Shown: positions 23,050-35,595, counted from the stretch's first letter. The stretch: DNA of 64,000 bases from Craspedostauros australis (GCA_026770025.1 JAMXDE010000008.1:496001-560000), one strand, 5' to 3'. Translations and numbers: made by a program. Notes: generated from the sequence alone by a model not told the origin.

Positions 23050-23102
23050 GCAAAAACTCTACAACTAGTGCTATCGGTTTGCCGAGTGAGTGAGGTGGAA
23101 GG
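23050..23102 (-). repeat. Right terminal inverted repeat of mariner-like element
   Basis: This is the reverse complement of 9041-9094. TA at 23103-23104 is the second copy of the target duplication, after which the copia-1 pol frame resumes. Confidence 0.88.
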
Positions 23103-26100
23103 TATGCGCGCGTCCGGACTGAACGTCTACGATCGCCTCATTGAACATCAGGGACAGCAGCAAGTTTCATCGGACGAAATCAGCATACCACTGGAGAACC
23201 ATAAAGGCAACACGCTCCGAATTCCTATCAGAAAGCCAACAGCCCACGAGATGGTAACGGCACAGCATATCATCATATGCGACAGACATCAGCGTTTACG
23301 ACGCAACGCAGGTCGGGTCGATTTCACGCGAATCTTCCGGCACCTTCCGCCACACGTGGTGGAGAAGACCATGGCGGCATCCACTCAGCTGGCGGATACT
23401 CCGATCGAGGCAGAGTCAAGGCTCATCCCGCGGCAGTATCGAGCACAGCGAGCAGGAGTGCTGCAACCCAACCGAATCGACGGCTGAGTTGACACGGACA
23501 CGTTCTTCTCCACCGTCCAGTCCATCAGGCACTACAAGTGCTTCCAGCTGTTCTCGCACAACCAGTCGAAATTCATCTGGGCGAAGCCACTGAGCCGCGA
23601 GGCCATGGCGCCAGGGGCGCTCACGGATTTCATCGTCCGCGTTGGCGCTCCGGATCTACTCGTATCAGACAATTCGCAGGTGCAGTCGGGCAAGGCATGG
23701 AAAGCGGTCACATCCCGCTACCTGATCAAGCACCAGTTCACTGTGCCCATGAATCAGAACCAGAACCACGCAGAACGGGCGATCGGCGATGTCAAGCGGC
23801 ATGCATACCAGCTTCTGTGGGCCGCGTTGGCGCCACTCTCATTCTGGTGCTATGCTGTGCAACACGCGATCGACACATGGAACTACACGGCGAAGGCGAG
23901 CCTCCAATGGCGCACTCCAATTGAGATTCTTCGCGGCAACACTCCCGACATCTCAATGTTTCGCTTCACGTTCTTCCAGCCCGTCTGGTTCTTCGAACCC
24001 ATGACCAAATTTCCCAACCATCCATTCAAGCCAGGGTACTTCCTTGGCATCGCATGGAACCACGGCGACCCATTCACCTACAACATATGGTCACCGCGAG
24101 GCGACGACGTCACGAAGGGCACCGCGCTTGTGCGAAACATCGTCAAGCCGCGTGTCGTCGAAGACGCCGTTCCTCCACGCATCACAGACGCGGAAGTCAA
24201 CCGCATCGCTCGACTCGATATCATCCACACCACTAGGCGCGGCGAGTCCGGCGAACGCGCCAGAACCAAGACATTGCCGGTGGAACTCGCTCGACAGGTC
24301 CGTGAGGCCATCGACGCGATTGCTGTGCAGTCAGGGGCGGCGGCGGGTCCACCGGTGCCGGAGACGCAGGAGGTCAGGGGCGTATCCGCGAACAACACAA
24401 CGCCAGCAGGCACGGCTGACCGATGGTTCGGTCAACCAAACGTAATTCCCAACGACGGCGCCATGCCGGAACATAATGCACACGGCGTCATCTCGGATGA
24501 CGACGGCGATGCATCCACGGGTAACATCTCTGAGGAGACCGATGACTCCGAAGTCACGGCGATGCCAGATCCTCCGGAGCACCGCTCTCAGGGGCGTGAG
24601 TCCTCTCTCATCGAGAGAGAGCATGACGAGCTGTTCCGAAATCGGGTCGAAAACGAGAAATCTGACGACTTGACAATCAAATCCATCCTCAGCCACGCAT
24701 TCAGAGACGGACATCTACACTTCAATGTGCAATGGTCCAATACTGAAACGCAATGGTTCCGATACGACGTGATCCGAGCTGACCATCCCGAAATGGTAGC
24801 ACGATACATCATTGACAACGAACCACGACGCAACGGTCGACACAATCGACAATCGCAAGTCCTACTCAAGTGGGCAAAACATGCTCTGCGAGCCATCAGG
24901 CGCAGGATTCGAAGAATCGAGCAGACTCGAGCCTTCACAATGGATGAGAACGACAATATCATCATCATCAGACGAATCCGTCCAGGCAAGAAGAAGCCGA
25001 AACGAGACTACTTCGCCACTGTATATCAATACGGTGTCGAGGTCCCACGCAACATGAGACATGCATTGCAACTGGATGAGGCCAACAGGGATCACCAATG
25101 GAGAGACGCAGCGAAGAAAGAGATTGACGCATTGATCGAACTCGACTGCTTCACATTCCACCCACCGACATACCAACCAACAGCAGACTACCAGAGCACG
25201 AAACTCCGACTCATATTCGCGGTCAAGCAAGATCTGCAACGTAAGGGGCGCTTGGTAGCAGGCGGGCATCTCATCGAGCTGGCGGACAACATCCGAGTCT
25301 ACTCTTCAACCGTCAAGTTGACAAGCGTCCGCATCCTCGATGCAATAGCAGATGCCAACAACCTGCAACAGCTATGTGGCGACGTCAGAAACGCATTCGT
25401 CAATGCGTACACCAATGAGAAGATCTACGCGACAGCAGGAAAGGCATTCGACGACAAAGAAGGACAAGTCATTGTGCTCAAGAAAGCACTGTACGGTCTT
25501 CGGTCGAGCGCTCAACGATTCCATGCACACTTCGCTAACACTCTCTCATCGATGGGATTCACGCCATCACGGCATGATCAGGATGTATGGATCCAGCGCA
25601 GAGACGACTCTGGCTACGACTACATCTGCACCCACGTGGACGACTTCAAGATAGTCGCCAAAGACCCAGATCAGTACATGAAAGCGATCCAACAAGTCTA
25701 CACAGTCAAAGACATCGGACCGCCGAAGTACTATCTTGGCAATGATTACTCCAGGAACGCAAAAGGAAAATGGAGCGTCGGATGCGACAAATACATTTCC
25801 AATGCGCTGGACAAGATTGAACGGCTCCATGGGGAACTGCATGATCAACATGTACCCATGAAGAGCAAGGATCACCCGGAAACGGATGACACACCACTAC
25901 TAACACCTGACGAGCAACAACAGTTCCAGCAGCTCATCGGCATGCTGAACTGGGTTGTACAGCTCGGACGTTTCGACGTCGCATTTGCAAGTTCTTCTCT
26001 ATCACGTTTCACATCGACGCCACGAAAAGGGCATCTCACGAGAGCACTTAAGATATGGGGATACCTCAAGAGCAAATCCACGCTGAGAACCATGATTGAC

Positions 26101-26382
26101 TCAAAACCCATCGCATTCGAGAACTTCAATCCAGAATCGCCCAACCCGGAGATGGTTGCACAGATGAAGGAAGAGTACCCCGAAGCGGCTGAGGACATTG
26201 ACGATCAGGCACCAGCAGCGATATATCCTGAGATCCAGATGTGCGCATTCGTCGATGCGGACCATGCTCATGATCTGGTCACGCGGAGATCGAACACTGG
26301 CATCATCATCTTCCTGGGGCGCACCCCAGTGCACTTCTCCAGCAAACGCCAGACATCAGTCGCAACATCAACATACGGAGCA
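23103..26382 (+). pseudogene. pol: Copia-1 pol, second segment (integrase, RT, start of RNase H)
   Basis: The frame continues in phase from 9040. A TGA at 23485-23487 lies directly before VDTDTFF, where Trp (TGG) would fit. Beyond it are integrase features (DTDTFFSTVQ, VSDNSQVQSG, NHAERAIGD), a long linker to about residue 25000, RT with CTHVDDF (25627-25647, the YVDD box), and the start of RNase H (CAFVDADHAHD). LINE-B cuts it at 26382 after VATSTYGA. The frame resumes at 34771. Confidence 0.85.
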
Positions 26383-26490
26383 TAATACCAGAATCCGAAA
26401 ATCCAAAACACACAGTAACAACAATAAAATCCAAATCAGAACACAACAACAATTTCACGGTACTAAGTCTACAGAAGTTTGTACGCAGCC

Positions 26491-28970
26491 ATGGATCGCA
26501 AGCAGCCAGCCAAAAAGGTCGTAAAGCAAGTCAGAATTGTAACCGACAAAGCCGACGACAACATGGAGATCGACTCATCGTCCCACGATGCGCATACCCA
26601 ACAGACCAAGCCACCGCCAGAGCCAGATCCGAAAGCAAACGAGGAAGCAGAGCTGGAGAAACAAGGATTGATAGGAACAGCATGGAAAACACCCAATGCT
26701 TCTCGTTGGAAAAAACTCCCCCAAGAGGTCAGCTCACAGGCCAAAGGATACACGGCAGACGAGGTCTTCGGAGAGGAAGGCAGATCGATGCACAATGATG
26801 TCAAGCAGGCACTAACCCGGAAAGCGATTTGGGAGGACACGAACACCTCGTTGGTGTCGGCGATGGTTCCCTCAGTTCAAGAAGTTTCCGACTTTTTCCA
26901 GGCAGTGATGGACGGCAGGATCACGAAGCTCGGGAAGGAAAAATTCCGCCCGACGACGCGAACGGAACCAAAATCAAGCAATTGATCGCGGATCTGTCCC
27001 TCACAGATCCCAACAAATGCTTCGGCCCGTCTCCTCAAGGACACAGTCAGGCCACGATGGCGAATCAAATGTCCATCTTGTGGGCGGCAGCATTCAACCA
27101 CATGGGCAGCCAATACCAGGAGGAACTGGGACCGCCAGAAGTAGACTCGGACAATGTGCCCATGGACGACGACAGCGATGACAGCAGCCACGACCTTGAG
27201 GCTCTAATCACCAAGCGTCCCCTTAGACAGTCAAATCTCACAGCCTTTACCACCACCGTCAATGACAAAAAAGCCAAGCGCCCGAAGACGACCAAAGCTT
27301 CAGCAGGTGCAGCGGCAGCCAAAGTCACAGGTGACGACTCAGCGCAACAAGGCAATGGCGAAGAGGACGCGGATGTTTCAAAATAGCAAGGGTGGACCAC
27401 GGTGGAGGCACAAGAGACGCAAATTGGCAACATCAAGCGGCGACACTACGGAAGATTTGAGATGAGACTGAAGATTCCGAAAGGGTCCCGCACACCAGTT
27501 CGCGACTTTCAAGCAAGGTTTGCGCAATGGTGGGAGGAAGCCAAAGAGATGGACAAAAGCTTGGTGATTCGCCCGTGGTACAAGAAGAACAAAAAGAAAG
27601 GGTGCATCTCCACAACAGAAGGGGTGCCTTCCCAATGGAAAGATCTTCGAGTGTACGTGGGCAAAGCAAATCCAAGCTCCAGAAGCGAGGATGTCTACAT
27701 GCAAATCCTACTGGCGTCCAATGTTGAAATGCAAATCTTCACTAGCCGAAGCACCGAGATGGAAGGGTCCTACGCTGAAGGCGAATACGCATACATCCAA
27801 GACCTCAAAGACGCAGAACACGTCACAGAGATAGGATTCATGGCATACTCCGGCAACTTCACGAAGGCAAAGCAAGCACTGGAGGTCATCAACCGGCTTC
27901 TCGAGGAAAGCCGAGCCAAGCTCAAAGTGGGGGGAAGAGTCAAATTCATCGGTAAAGTCCAGGAAGACGTCCAGGATGCACACAGAGCCAATGGAGGCAG
28001 CTGGTACAACGCGCCGTGGATGGCGTTGCATCTCCATGCCGACGTCAAAGACGCGCGCAGAGCATCCAAGCTGTTGGGTCAGATCTTCAACAAGAAAGAT
28101 GCGCCCCGAGGAGGTCTGAACTACCGATACGTCCCTAAGCCGGGTACGTCAGTCATGGGAGCCAAGACCGCCACCAAAGTAAAGGCGATGATCAAGAAGC
28201 ATCAGCGGTATGTGCGGCAGCTCAAGTATGAGCAACTCAAAGGCGACTTCTCGCTCGACGAGCTGGACCCAGAGACAAAGCAGGTCACTCTTCGGCAATT
28301 CCTTGCCACGCAGGTGAAGGAAGGGTGCCCTCTCATCCACGACGTGAGCACGACACACATGGCGGACGGCAAGGACGACGCCATTCACGTCGTCGCTTTT
28401 GGCGAAAGATTTGCCGAGGCAGTGGGCATCATCCACACCATAGCGGTGAGGTGCTCTACGGAAATCAACGAGTCCACAAAAACGTGGTTCTCCGACGACA
28501 TCGTGGAGATGAGCTGTCTCATGCAGAAGGACGACAGTGGAGAATATGTCGACACAGAGATGGAGATCGAGATGGACTTCCTGCTTGACGAAGACTTCGG
28601 TGAGGTGCAGATCAACGGCATGGGAATGATAGACGACGACAAGGACACCTCCCCAAGGCGCAAGAAGCCACGACTGGAAGACGAATCGGTATACACATTC
28701 ACCACGGAGCTGGGCAAGTCGGCAGCATCATCGCGGTATACACAACCAGACTCACAAACAGAGGCAGAAGAAATCGAGAATGAACTGGAGGCAGTAATGA
28801 GAGAGGCCAGAAAAGATCAAGAGGCAGAATTCAATCGCAAGAGAGTGCAAGAACAATCGAACGAGATCGCCAGCAAAGATTCAATCATCGCAGCGTTGCG
28901 CGCCCAACTACAGGCGTCCGACTCAGCTCCCCCTGACTCAAGCACGGGAGGGGGTGTATCCAATGAATAA
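26491..28970 (+). pseudogene. LINE-B ORF1 (Gag-like) with frameshift and amber stop
   Basis: ATG 26491 (MDRKQPAKKVVK) opens a Lys/Glu-rich protein. A frameshift near 26940-26950, at a run of five A, moves coding to the frame that starts before 26829. That frame is interrupted by TAG at 27384-27386 (DVSK-stop-QGWTTV) and then runs to TAA 28968-28970. The central part (about 27480-28500) is a folded domain with VYMQILLASNVEMQIF; the C-terminus is a Gln/Glu-rich probable coiled coil. The order resembles LINE-A ORF1, but similarity is low. It probably packages LINE RNA, by family analogy. Confidence 0.7.
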
Positions 28971-31900
28971 TGCGAGGCTGGGGGTAGGTGAAGCATCGCC
29001 AACCACCCCCGCAAGCCCAATGGATGCAACACAGGAGGGGACGCGCCAGGAAGGGCAGAACCTCCAGGACCGGCAGTGGGGTGATTCCACCAAGACAAAA
29101 GGCCGCTCAATATTGAGGATAGCGGCGTTGAACGTGGGATGCCTCCACGCTGAGTCCAACCATTGGAAGAACCGCGACGTATGGCAGTGGATTAAACAGC
29201 TGAAAATCGACGTGGCGCTTCTATCGGAGATCGGGATCAACTGGGGAAAGATGGGGGGAACGCAGTCATGGAGAGAGATGGCGAAACAACAGGTGAACAC
29301 GGAAAGGCACTCGCTGGCTTATAACAGTCGGGAGAAGTACGGGTCCAAGAAACAGTGGGGAGGAACAGCATGCTCAGTCAATGGAAATGCCACGGGGCGG
29401 GTCGCAGAAAGAGAAGTCGATTCGTCAGGATTGGGCAGGTGGGCCGGCCTCGCGCTGCGGGGCAAGCAAGGCTCCACAGTGAGGATGGTCTGCGTTTGCG
29501 TCCCGACCAAAGGAGGCAGCAGTGCTGGGACCGTATACAACCAGCAAGCCTCGTGGCTGGAGGCGCAGGGCAATGACACCTCTCCAATCCAGCAGCTTGT
29601 GCAGGACTTCGAGATGGCTCTCCAAGGGTGGAAACAATCTGGGGAAACAGTGGTGGTAGGCGGTGACATCAACATGCCAGTTGGTAAGTCACAATGGGCC
29701 GACATGATGAAGAGACAGGGCATGAAGGAGGCCATCGTCGGTAAGCACCCAGAAGAACCAGGCACATCTACGCACATCCGAGCCCAGTCCAACAGAATCA
29801 TCGACGGGATCTGGGTGTCTGAATCCCTGCCAGTCATCCGAGCAGGCTACAGCGCCTTTGGGTCATGGGACCATCGGACGGCGTGGATCGAGGCTACAGC
29901 AGAATCCGTCTTTGGAGTGCAAAGCAAACCAACCCAGAAATTCGAAGGCAGACGAGTTCAGCTAAATCGTCCAAACACGGTGAACAGATATCAAACGCGA
30001 GTGCGGCAGCAGTACGAGCGGCACGGGATTGGAGCAAGAGTGCAAGCACTACGGGCGACAGTGACCGCAGGACGGCCACTCACCGCTTCGCAAGTGCAGG
30101 AGATCGAGGAAATTGATACGGCGAGAACGGCGGTAGTGCTCGAGGCCGAACGCAAGTCGCGCAGAGTGTTCTTGGGCAACATCCCCTTCTCCCCGGAGAT
30201 CAAGAACAAGGCTATGGCGAAGCAGTTCTGGGACTTGGCATGGAAGCGAAGAAACGGAAAAAAGGTCAGCGCAAGGTGGTACGACAGAGCCAAGAAAAAG
30301 GCCAAAGTGACACTACGCACGGCAACTCTGACGGCGGAGGACATCGAACACTGACGCCACCGCGCCCACGCGCAATGGAAACAAGCGCGGCGAAACGCAG
30401 CCGAGCACAGAAAGACCTTCTTGGAGGAACGCGCAGAGGAGGTGGCGCGTGATGGCAAAACAACGGTCGTCACGGCTCTTCAACACATCATCAAGAGAGA
30501 AGAGGTGGTTTGCACGTTCAAAGCCATACGCAGTGTCATCGGCGAGTATGATGCCAACAGCAAGGTCTCCTTGGTGATAGCCCCCGGCAGAGACGGAGAG
30601 GAGGTGGTCTACGACACAGAGCAATCAGTGATAACGCAATGCATGAAAGCCAACGAAGCGAAATACCGCCAAGCCTACGTGACGCCGTTACAGCAGCCCA
30701 ACTTCGAGCGAGACACCATATCCATGGGGGCGGAACAAGCGAGACGACGACACCGCAGCAAGCTCGGCCAATATGACAACATTATGATGGAACAAATACT
30801 GTCAGGTGACCCACTTCCGTGGGCCAGCCAGCATCTCCACATCACAATGGAGACACACCAACAGCTGTGGTCCAAAGCACGAGAACGAACCATGTCTGGT
30901 CCGTCTGGTCTGCACTTCGGGCTATGGAAGGCGAACGCTCAGGACGACCAATTGGCGGAAACCGACGCAGCGATGCGAGAGATTTCACTCAAGACCGGGT
31001 ACAACTTGCGCCGAAGGCTGCGATGTGAAGACGTGACGCTACTCAAGGAAGCCGGAAACTACCGGGTATCTCGGTTCCGGACCATCAGTCTGGTTGAAGG
31101 CAATTTTAACGCAAACTTGAAGTGGATCGGTAAGATCATGATGCAACATGCGGAGCGACACTCAATGCTTCCAGAGGAGCAGTACGGTAGCAGGAAGCAA
31201 CGAAGTGCAGCGGAAGTCAGTCTCAACAACCGTATGACTGATGATATCATCCGCATCACAGGGACCACCAGCGCCATCTGTTCTAATGATGCCAAAAGCT
31301 GTTATGACCGCATGGCGCACAACCCATTGCGCATGAGCATGGAGAGAATCGGAGTCCCTGAGTGGGTGAGTCGAGGAGTCACAGACGAACTGGAAAACAT
31401 GAAGCACCATGTCCTGACGAGCTTCGGGAGGTCCTTACGAACGTACCCCACGAGGGGGGCGAAGCTTCAAGGCCTGCTCCAAGGCCTCGGCATATCACCA
31501 GCAGGATGGGTAGCGATGAGCTCTCCGCTCATGCAGGCGATGGCTTGGCAAGGCTACGGATTCACATCCGTAAGTCCAGTTTCAAGGACGACTACGAGGC
31601 TGGTGTGTTTTTCATTTGTCGACGATACCGACCTGATCCACTCGGTGAGGGAAGATGCTTCAAACGCGACGGCATGTGTGGCGGAGGTCCAAGCTGTGGT
31701 AGACGCCTGGGAAGGTATGCTGCGGGCTACAAGCGGAGCTCTGGAACCCCGCAAGAGCTACTTGTACCTCATGGCGTTCTCCTGGGACGGTGAGAGATGG
31801 AAATACAAGTCAGTGGAGGAGCAGCCAGGGGACATCACCATCCGGAAACCTGATAGCGACGCAACATCCAAGCTTCAGAGGCTGCACGTTGACCAAGCTC

Positions 31901-34593
31901 GCAAAGTGTTGGGAGTGATGGTGCGGCACGACGGCGTTCAAAGCAGCAATGAGGAATACTACACACAGAAAGCGGCACAGTGGGCAGACAAAATGAGACG
32001 AGGGAGACTTCTGCGTACGCATGCGTGGATAGCCATGCAGGCAACAATATGGAAGACATTGGAGTACCCACTGCTCAGTTCAACGTTCACGAGAGAGGCA
32101 GCGGAGCGAATCATGCGGCCAGTCCTCCAAGCAGCATTGCCAGCGTCTGGGATACAACGCAACGTTCCTCGGAAGCTGGTCTTTGGGCCATACGAAGGTC
32201 TCGGTTTTGGGGTGCATCATCTCTACGACACCCAGATCACGCGGCACATGGAGGCCATCGCTCGGCACTGGGCGGAGCCCAAGCTCACAGGGAGGCTTCT
32301 GCAGACTCAGTTGGAGCTTCTCACTCTGTAAGTGGGAATGCCCCATGTAATGGAGCTCGACTTCGACAAGTGGGGCATGCTTGCAGAGGAATCGTGGCTA
32401 AAAGCCGTCTGGGCGGAAATCCATGGCGCTGAAATACGCATTCAATGGGAGCAGCCAGTCTTGCATCCTCCTCGCCGACAGGACCAGCCGGTGATGGATC
32501 TCATCATGCAATTGGGGCTCTCCAAGTCAGACCTGCGCGCGGTGAATCTATGCCGACGGCAGAAGCAGGTCCTCTGGGTCTCGGATATCACCAACGCCAA
32601 CGGCGATTCGCTTGTGGCCGACGTCTTGAAACCGGGAGTCACGTCTCTACGCGCGTCGGTACTGAATTGGCCCCCGATGGGCAGGATAGGTACAGTGAAG
32701 TGGCGCGTGTGGGAACATGCAATTCGCCGATGCTTTCCAGCGTCAAGGCCGCCAGTGATAGTTCTGGAAAGACCGCTGGGACCATGGTTGAGTTATTCCT
32801 CGCTACAGCCTCTGGTGTTCCACAACGCAGCTGGAGATCGACTCTTACACCAGCAACGACCAGGGTGCCACTATCGGCGGTTGCCGCGGCGACGCAGGCA
32901 GCAAGTGTACGAGCAGGCAGAGGGAAGTGAATCGGAGGTTCAGGACGCAGTGGACGGATACGAGCGCCACGGGCGTGTCGTGGTCACGGGTTCTGGGCCA
33001 GGTATCGAGCAACCCACGGAGTCGAGACTCGGGTTTCATGAAATGGTGAAGGCGGTGTGCCCGTCCAAATCATGGTCGATACAGGTTTGCGAAGTTATGG
33101 GCGATATCGCGACGTTCTCATTATCACTACGGAATGGCGCTCTCAAGGCATGCAGCGATGGATCAGTTGCCGACGGCAACGGAGCAGCGGGAGCAGTTCT
33201 GCAGGCCCACCACGAAGGCGAATCGGCACGATGCTGGATCGCTTGCCGGGCTCCGGCCACGGATGGCGTCATGCAGTCCCACAGAGCGGAGCTGGCAGGT
33301 CTCTACGGAGTCTTGGTCGTGCTTGAAGTGCTGTGCGGTTCATGTCAGGTCCAGCAAGGGAGCGTCACCGTCGGGTGCGACAACGTGGGAGCTCTGAAGG
33401 CGCTGGACAAGGATTGGTATCTGTCTCCGGCATCGACGGACGCGGATTTGCAGCGAACAGTTCGCAACTTAAGCGTGGAGCTGCCCGTCCAAATTTGTGG
33501 AAAACATGTCAAAGGACATCAAGACGAGAACACGGCGCGGGCCGACCTAGATCAGTGGGCCCGTCTCAATGTGGAGGCAGACCGGCTTGCTGGAGCGGCG
33601 CGAGTGTCCCTGCCCGAGGAGTGTGTATACCAAGGGCACATCTACGGGGAGCGCATGTCGTTTCACCACCGGAGCAAGCTGTCGTCGATACGATTTTCCA
33701 GTGTCTCCGACAGGAAGGCGGCACAGGAGTCCATCGGAGTCCTTCAAAGGCGGCAGGTGATTCGCGGCGGCGATCAGGTGCACTGGGCGGCAGTGGCAGG
33801 GGCGCTACAAGGCCTCGACCACACCAAGAGGATACTCACTATAAAGCTCATCGCCGGTGAGGCGGCGACAGGCCAGCGCATGAAGCGATGGGGCCTGAGA
33901 GACTCCGACAAGTGTCCCAATTGTGGGGAACAGGAGAGCAGTGAGCATTTCTGGGAGTGTCGGGACCAGGCAAGGGTGAAAGCAGCAGCTCGTCACATGA
34001 CAGGCTTAAGAGGCTGGATGCAGAAGTATCCCACGAGCCCCGGTGTTGCACAGGCGATCATATCGGTCCTGCGCAGCCAAGTCGGCGGCACGGTGCAATT
34101 GCGTCCAGCGGGCATGAGCAAGAGTATGCAAGCGGCGATGGAGAGCCAGGACGCCATTGGCAAAGGGGCCTTGCGGAAGGGTCTGGTCTCTGCGCAGTGG
34201 TGTCTCCTTCAAGACGACTTCCTGCGCAGCCAGGACACGCGAAGGACGGCGCGCCGATGGTCAACGCAGCTCATTCGGAGGATTTGGAAGATAGCGTGGG
34301 AACAGTGGCAGCTTCGGAACGAAGCACAGTTTCGTCAAGCGGACTCGGCCGATGCTGAAATGGAGCAAGCTATGCGTCAGCGAGTAGCTTCAATTCGGCA
34401 GCGCCTCGAGGGAGACCAACAAGACCACACTCGATTGATCGGCACAGCTCCAGGCGACGACGCGCACGTACCACAGGTCGCGATTTGGCTCGAGCAAGCT
34501 GCGGGGGTGTTGGCGGAGCCAGTTGCTTCTGGCACATTGCTCCGCTGGATCCAGTACAAGCAGCAGGTCCAGCCGGATCCCGGCAAGGGATAG
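28963..34593 (+). pseudogene. LINE-B ORF2: endonuclease, reverse transcriptase, RNase H
   Basis: ATG 28963 overlaps the ORF1 stop (ATGAATAA), as for coupled reinitiation. One frame spans about 1877 codons with two in-frame stops, TGA 30352-30354 and TAA 32329-32331. The APE-type endonuclease occupies the first 300 residues (ALNVGCLH, SWDHRTAW). RT carries NDAKSCYDR and FVDDTDL (31612-31632) in place of the usual YADD. RNase H has CSDGS, RAELAG, CDNVGA and NVEADRLAG plus HVKGHQD. A C-terminal finger, CPNCGEQESSEHFWEC, follows. RT on target DNA and nicking by the endonuclease are the known roles of this family. Confidence 0.85.
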
Positions 34594-34755
34594 CGGTGTC
34601 GTCTCGAGTGCTAGCACAGCATTACACACACATCAATTACATATCACAGATTCCGTGCCCCCTTCCCGCACGGCGGGAAGTTGAAAGGAGGCGGAGAAAA
34701 GCGCCTACGGCGCAGATGCCATAGAGGTAATCTAATCTTTGCGTTATTTATTTAT

Positions 34756-35112
34756 TCAACATACGGAGCAGAATTCAATGCAATGCGCTCGGCAACCGAG
34801 GAAATCATTGCACTCCGATACGCACTCCGATCTCTGGGAGTCACAGTCAAAGCGCCAACGATCACGTTCGGCGACAACAATGCAGTGATATCGAACACGA
34901 CCATTGCAGACAGCTTGCTTCAAAAGAAGCACGTGGCAATCTCGTTCCACAGAGTCCGCGAAGCGGTGGGAGCTGGAATCCTTGTCCCAGTCTATGTCCC
35001 ATCGAAGCGGAACTTTGCAGATATGCTCACGAAGGCGCTGGCAAAGCCAGAACTCACATCATTTGTCACAACTCTGTTCTATGCAGGTCTACCTCGAGAT
35101 CAAGGGGCGTGA
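34756..35112 (+). pseudogene. pol: Copia-1 pol, third segment (RNase H C-terminus)
   Basis: After LINE-B the frame resumes with TYGAEFNAMRSATEEIIALRYAL, the TxxAEY-like RNase H motif, then FGDNNAVISN and the copia C-terminal HVAISFHRVREAV...FADMLTKAL. The stop TGA at 35110-35112 consists of the first three bases of the 3' LTR. Confidence 0.88.
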
Positions 35113-35279
35113 CAATTCTCACAGAATTCTTTACTTCTTACTTCTCTACTAATCCCATTAGTCAAATACTGGTCGGGGGCTGTCTTCGGACAGCACTCAC
35201 AAATAAACAACAAGAGCTCCGACCAGGGCACGAAACAACGGGCCAATACGTCTTTCGTAGTTACTTGCACTGTTTGACA
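35110..35279 (+). repeat. Copia-1 3' LTR
   Basis: Identical to 6940-7109. The second AAGAG lies at 35280-35284. A purine-rich AAGGGGCG (35102-35109) directly before it may be the polypurine tract. Confidence 0.93.
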
Positions 35280-35595
35280 AAGAGAAGGAGACAAACACAG
35301 GCAAACAGAAGGAGGAGACCATGCGAACAAGACAACAACACACACACCACCCAACCCCATACTCAACCGCGTGAACATCAGACATCGAGTTGCCACTCAT
35401 ATTCATCACACAGCGTATGGTACTCATACTCATACTAATACTAATACTAATACAAGCTGTTGCATACACAAACATCGATATCTCTTCCATAGGCAGCTCC
35501 GACCACAGACATCCTCGACAGCCAATCCAACGTAAATCGTCCAACGTCCAACATCTATCGTCCAGCAACCATCGACCATCCACCACACTCTCAAA

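Larger units (their letters stand above)
9041..23102 (+). mobile_element. Mariner-like DNA transposon inserted in copia-1 pol
   Basis: The ends are inverted repeats of about 54 bp, starting CCTTCCACCTCACTCACTCG at 9041 and mirrored at 23102, with only a few mismatches. TA is duplicated at 9039-9040 and 23103-23104, as expected for Tc1/mariner. Excision restores the copia-1 pol frame. Cargo is a transposase (20191-22734), a LINE 5' fragment (10458-11835) and copia-2 (11836-19702). Without these insertions the element would be about 4.8 kb, long for mariner. Confidence 0.9.
26383..34755 (+). mobile_element. LINE-B, full-length non-LTR retrotransposon
   Basis: It is flanked by a perfect 15-bp duplication, TCAACATACGGAGCA, at 26368-26382 and 34756-34770, inside the RNase H coding part of copia-1. 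It holds ORF1 (Gag-like) and ORF2 (APE endonuclease, RT, RNase H, CCHC finger). The 3' end is A/T-rich (GCGTTATTTATTTAT) rather than a long poly(A). Several stops interrupt the frames, so this copy is probably dead. Confidence 0.9.
6940..35279 (+). mobile_element. Copia-1, Ty1/copia-type LTR retrotransposon with nested insertions
   Basis: Two identical 170-bp LTRs (6940-7109 and 35110-35279) bound the element, and AAGAG flanks it at 6935-6939 and 35280-35284. The order is LTR, primer site, gag, protease, integrase, reverse transcriptase, RNase H, LTR, with integrase before RT as in copia. A mariner-like transposon (9041-23102) and LINE-B (26383-34755) are inserted in pol. Without them the element would be about 5.9 kb. 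Both insertions, and a TGA in the integrase, make it defective now. It lies at the junction of host units A and B. Confidence 0.93.
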
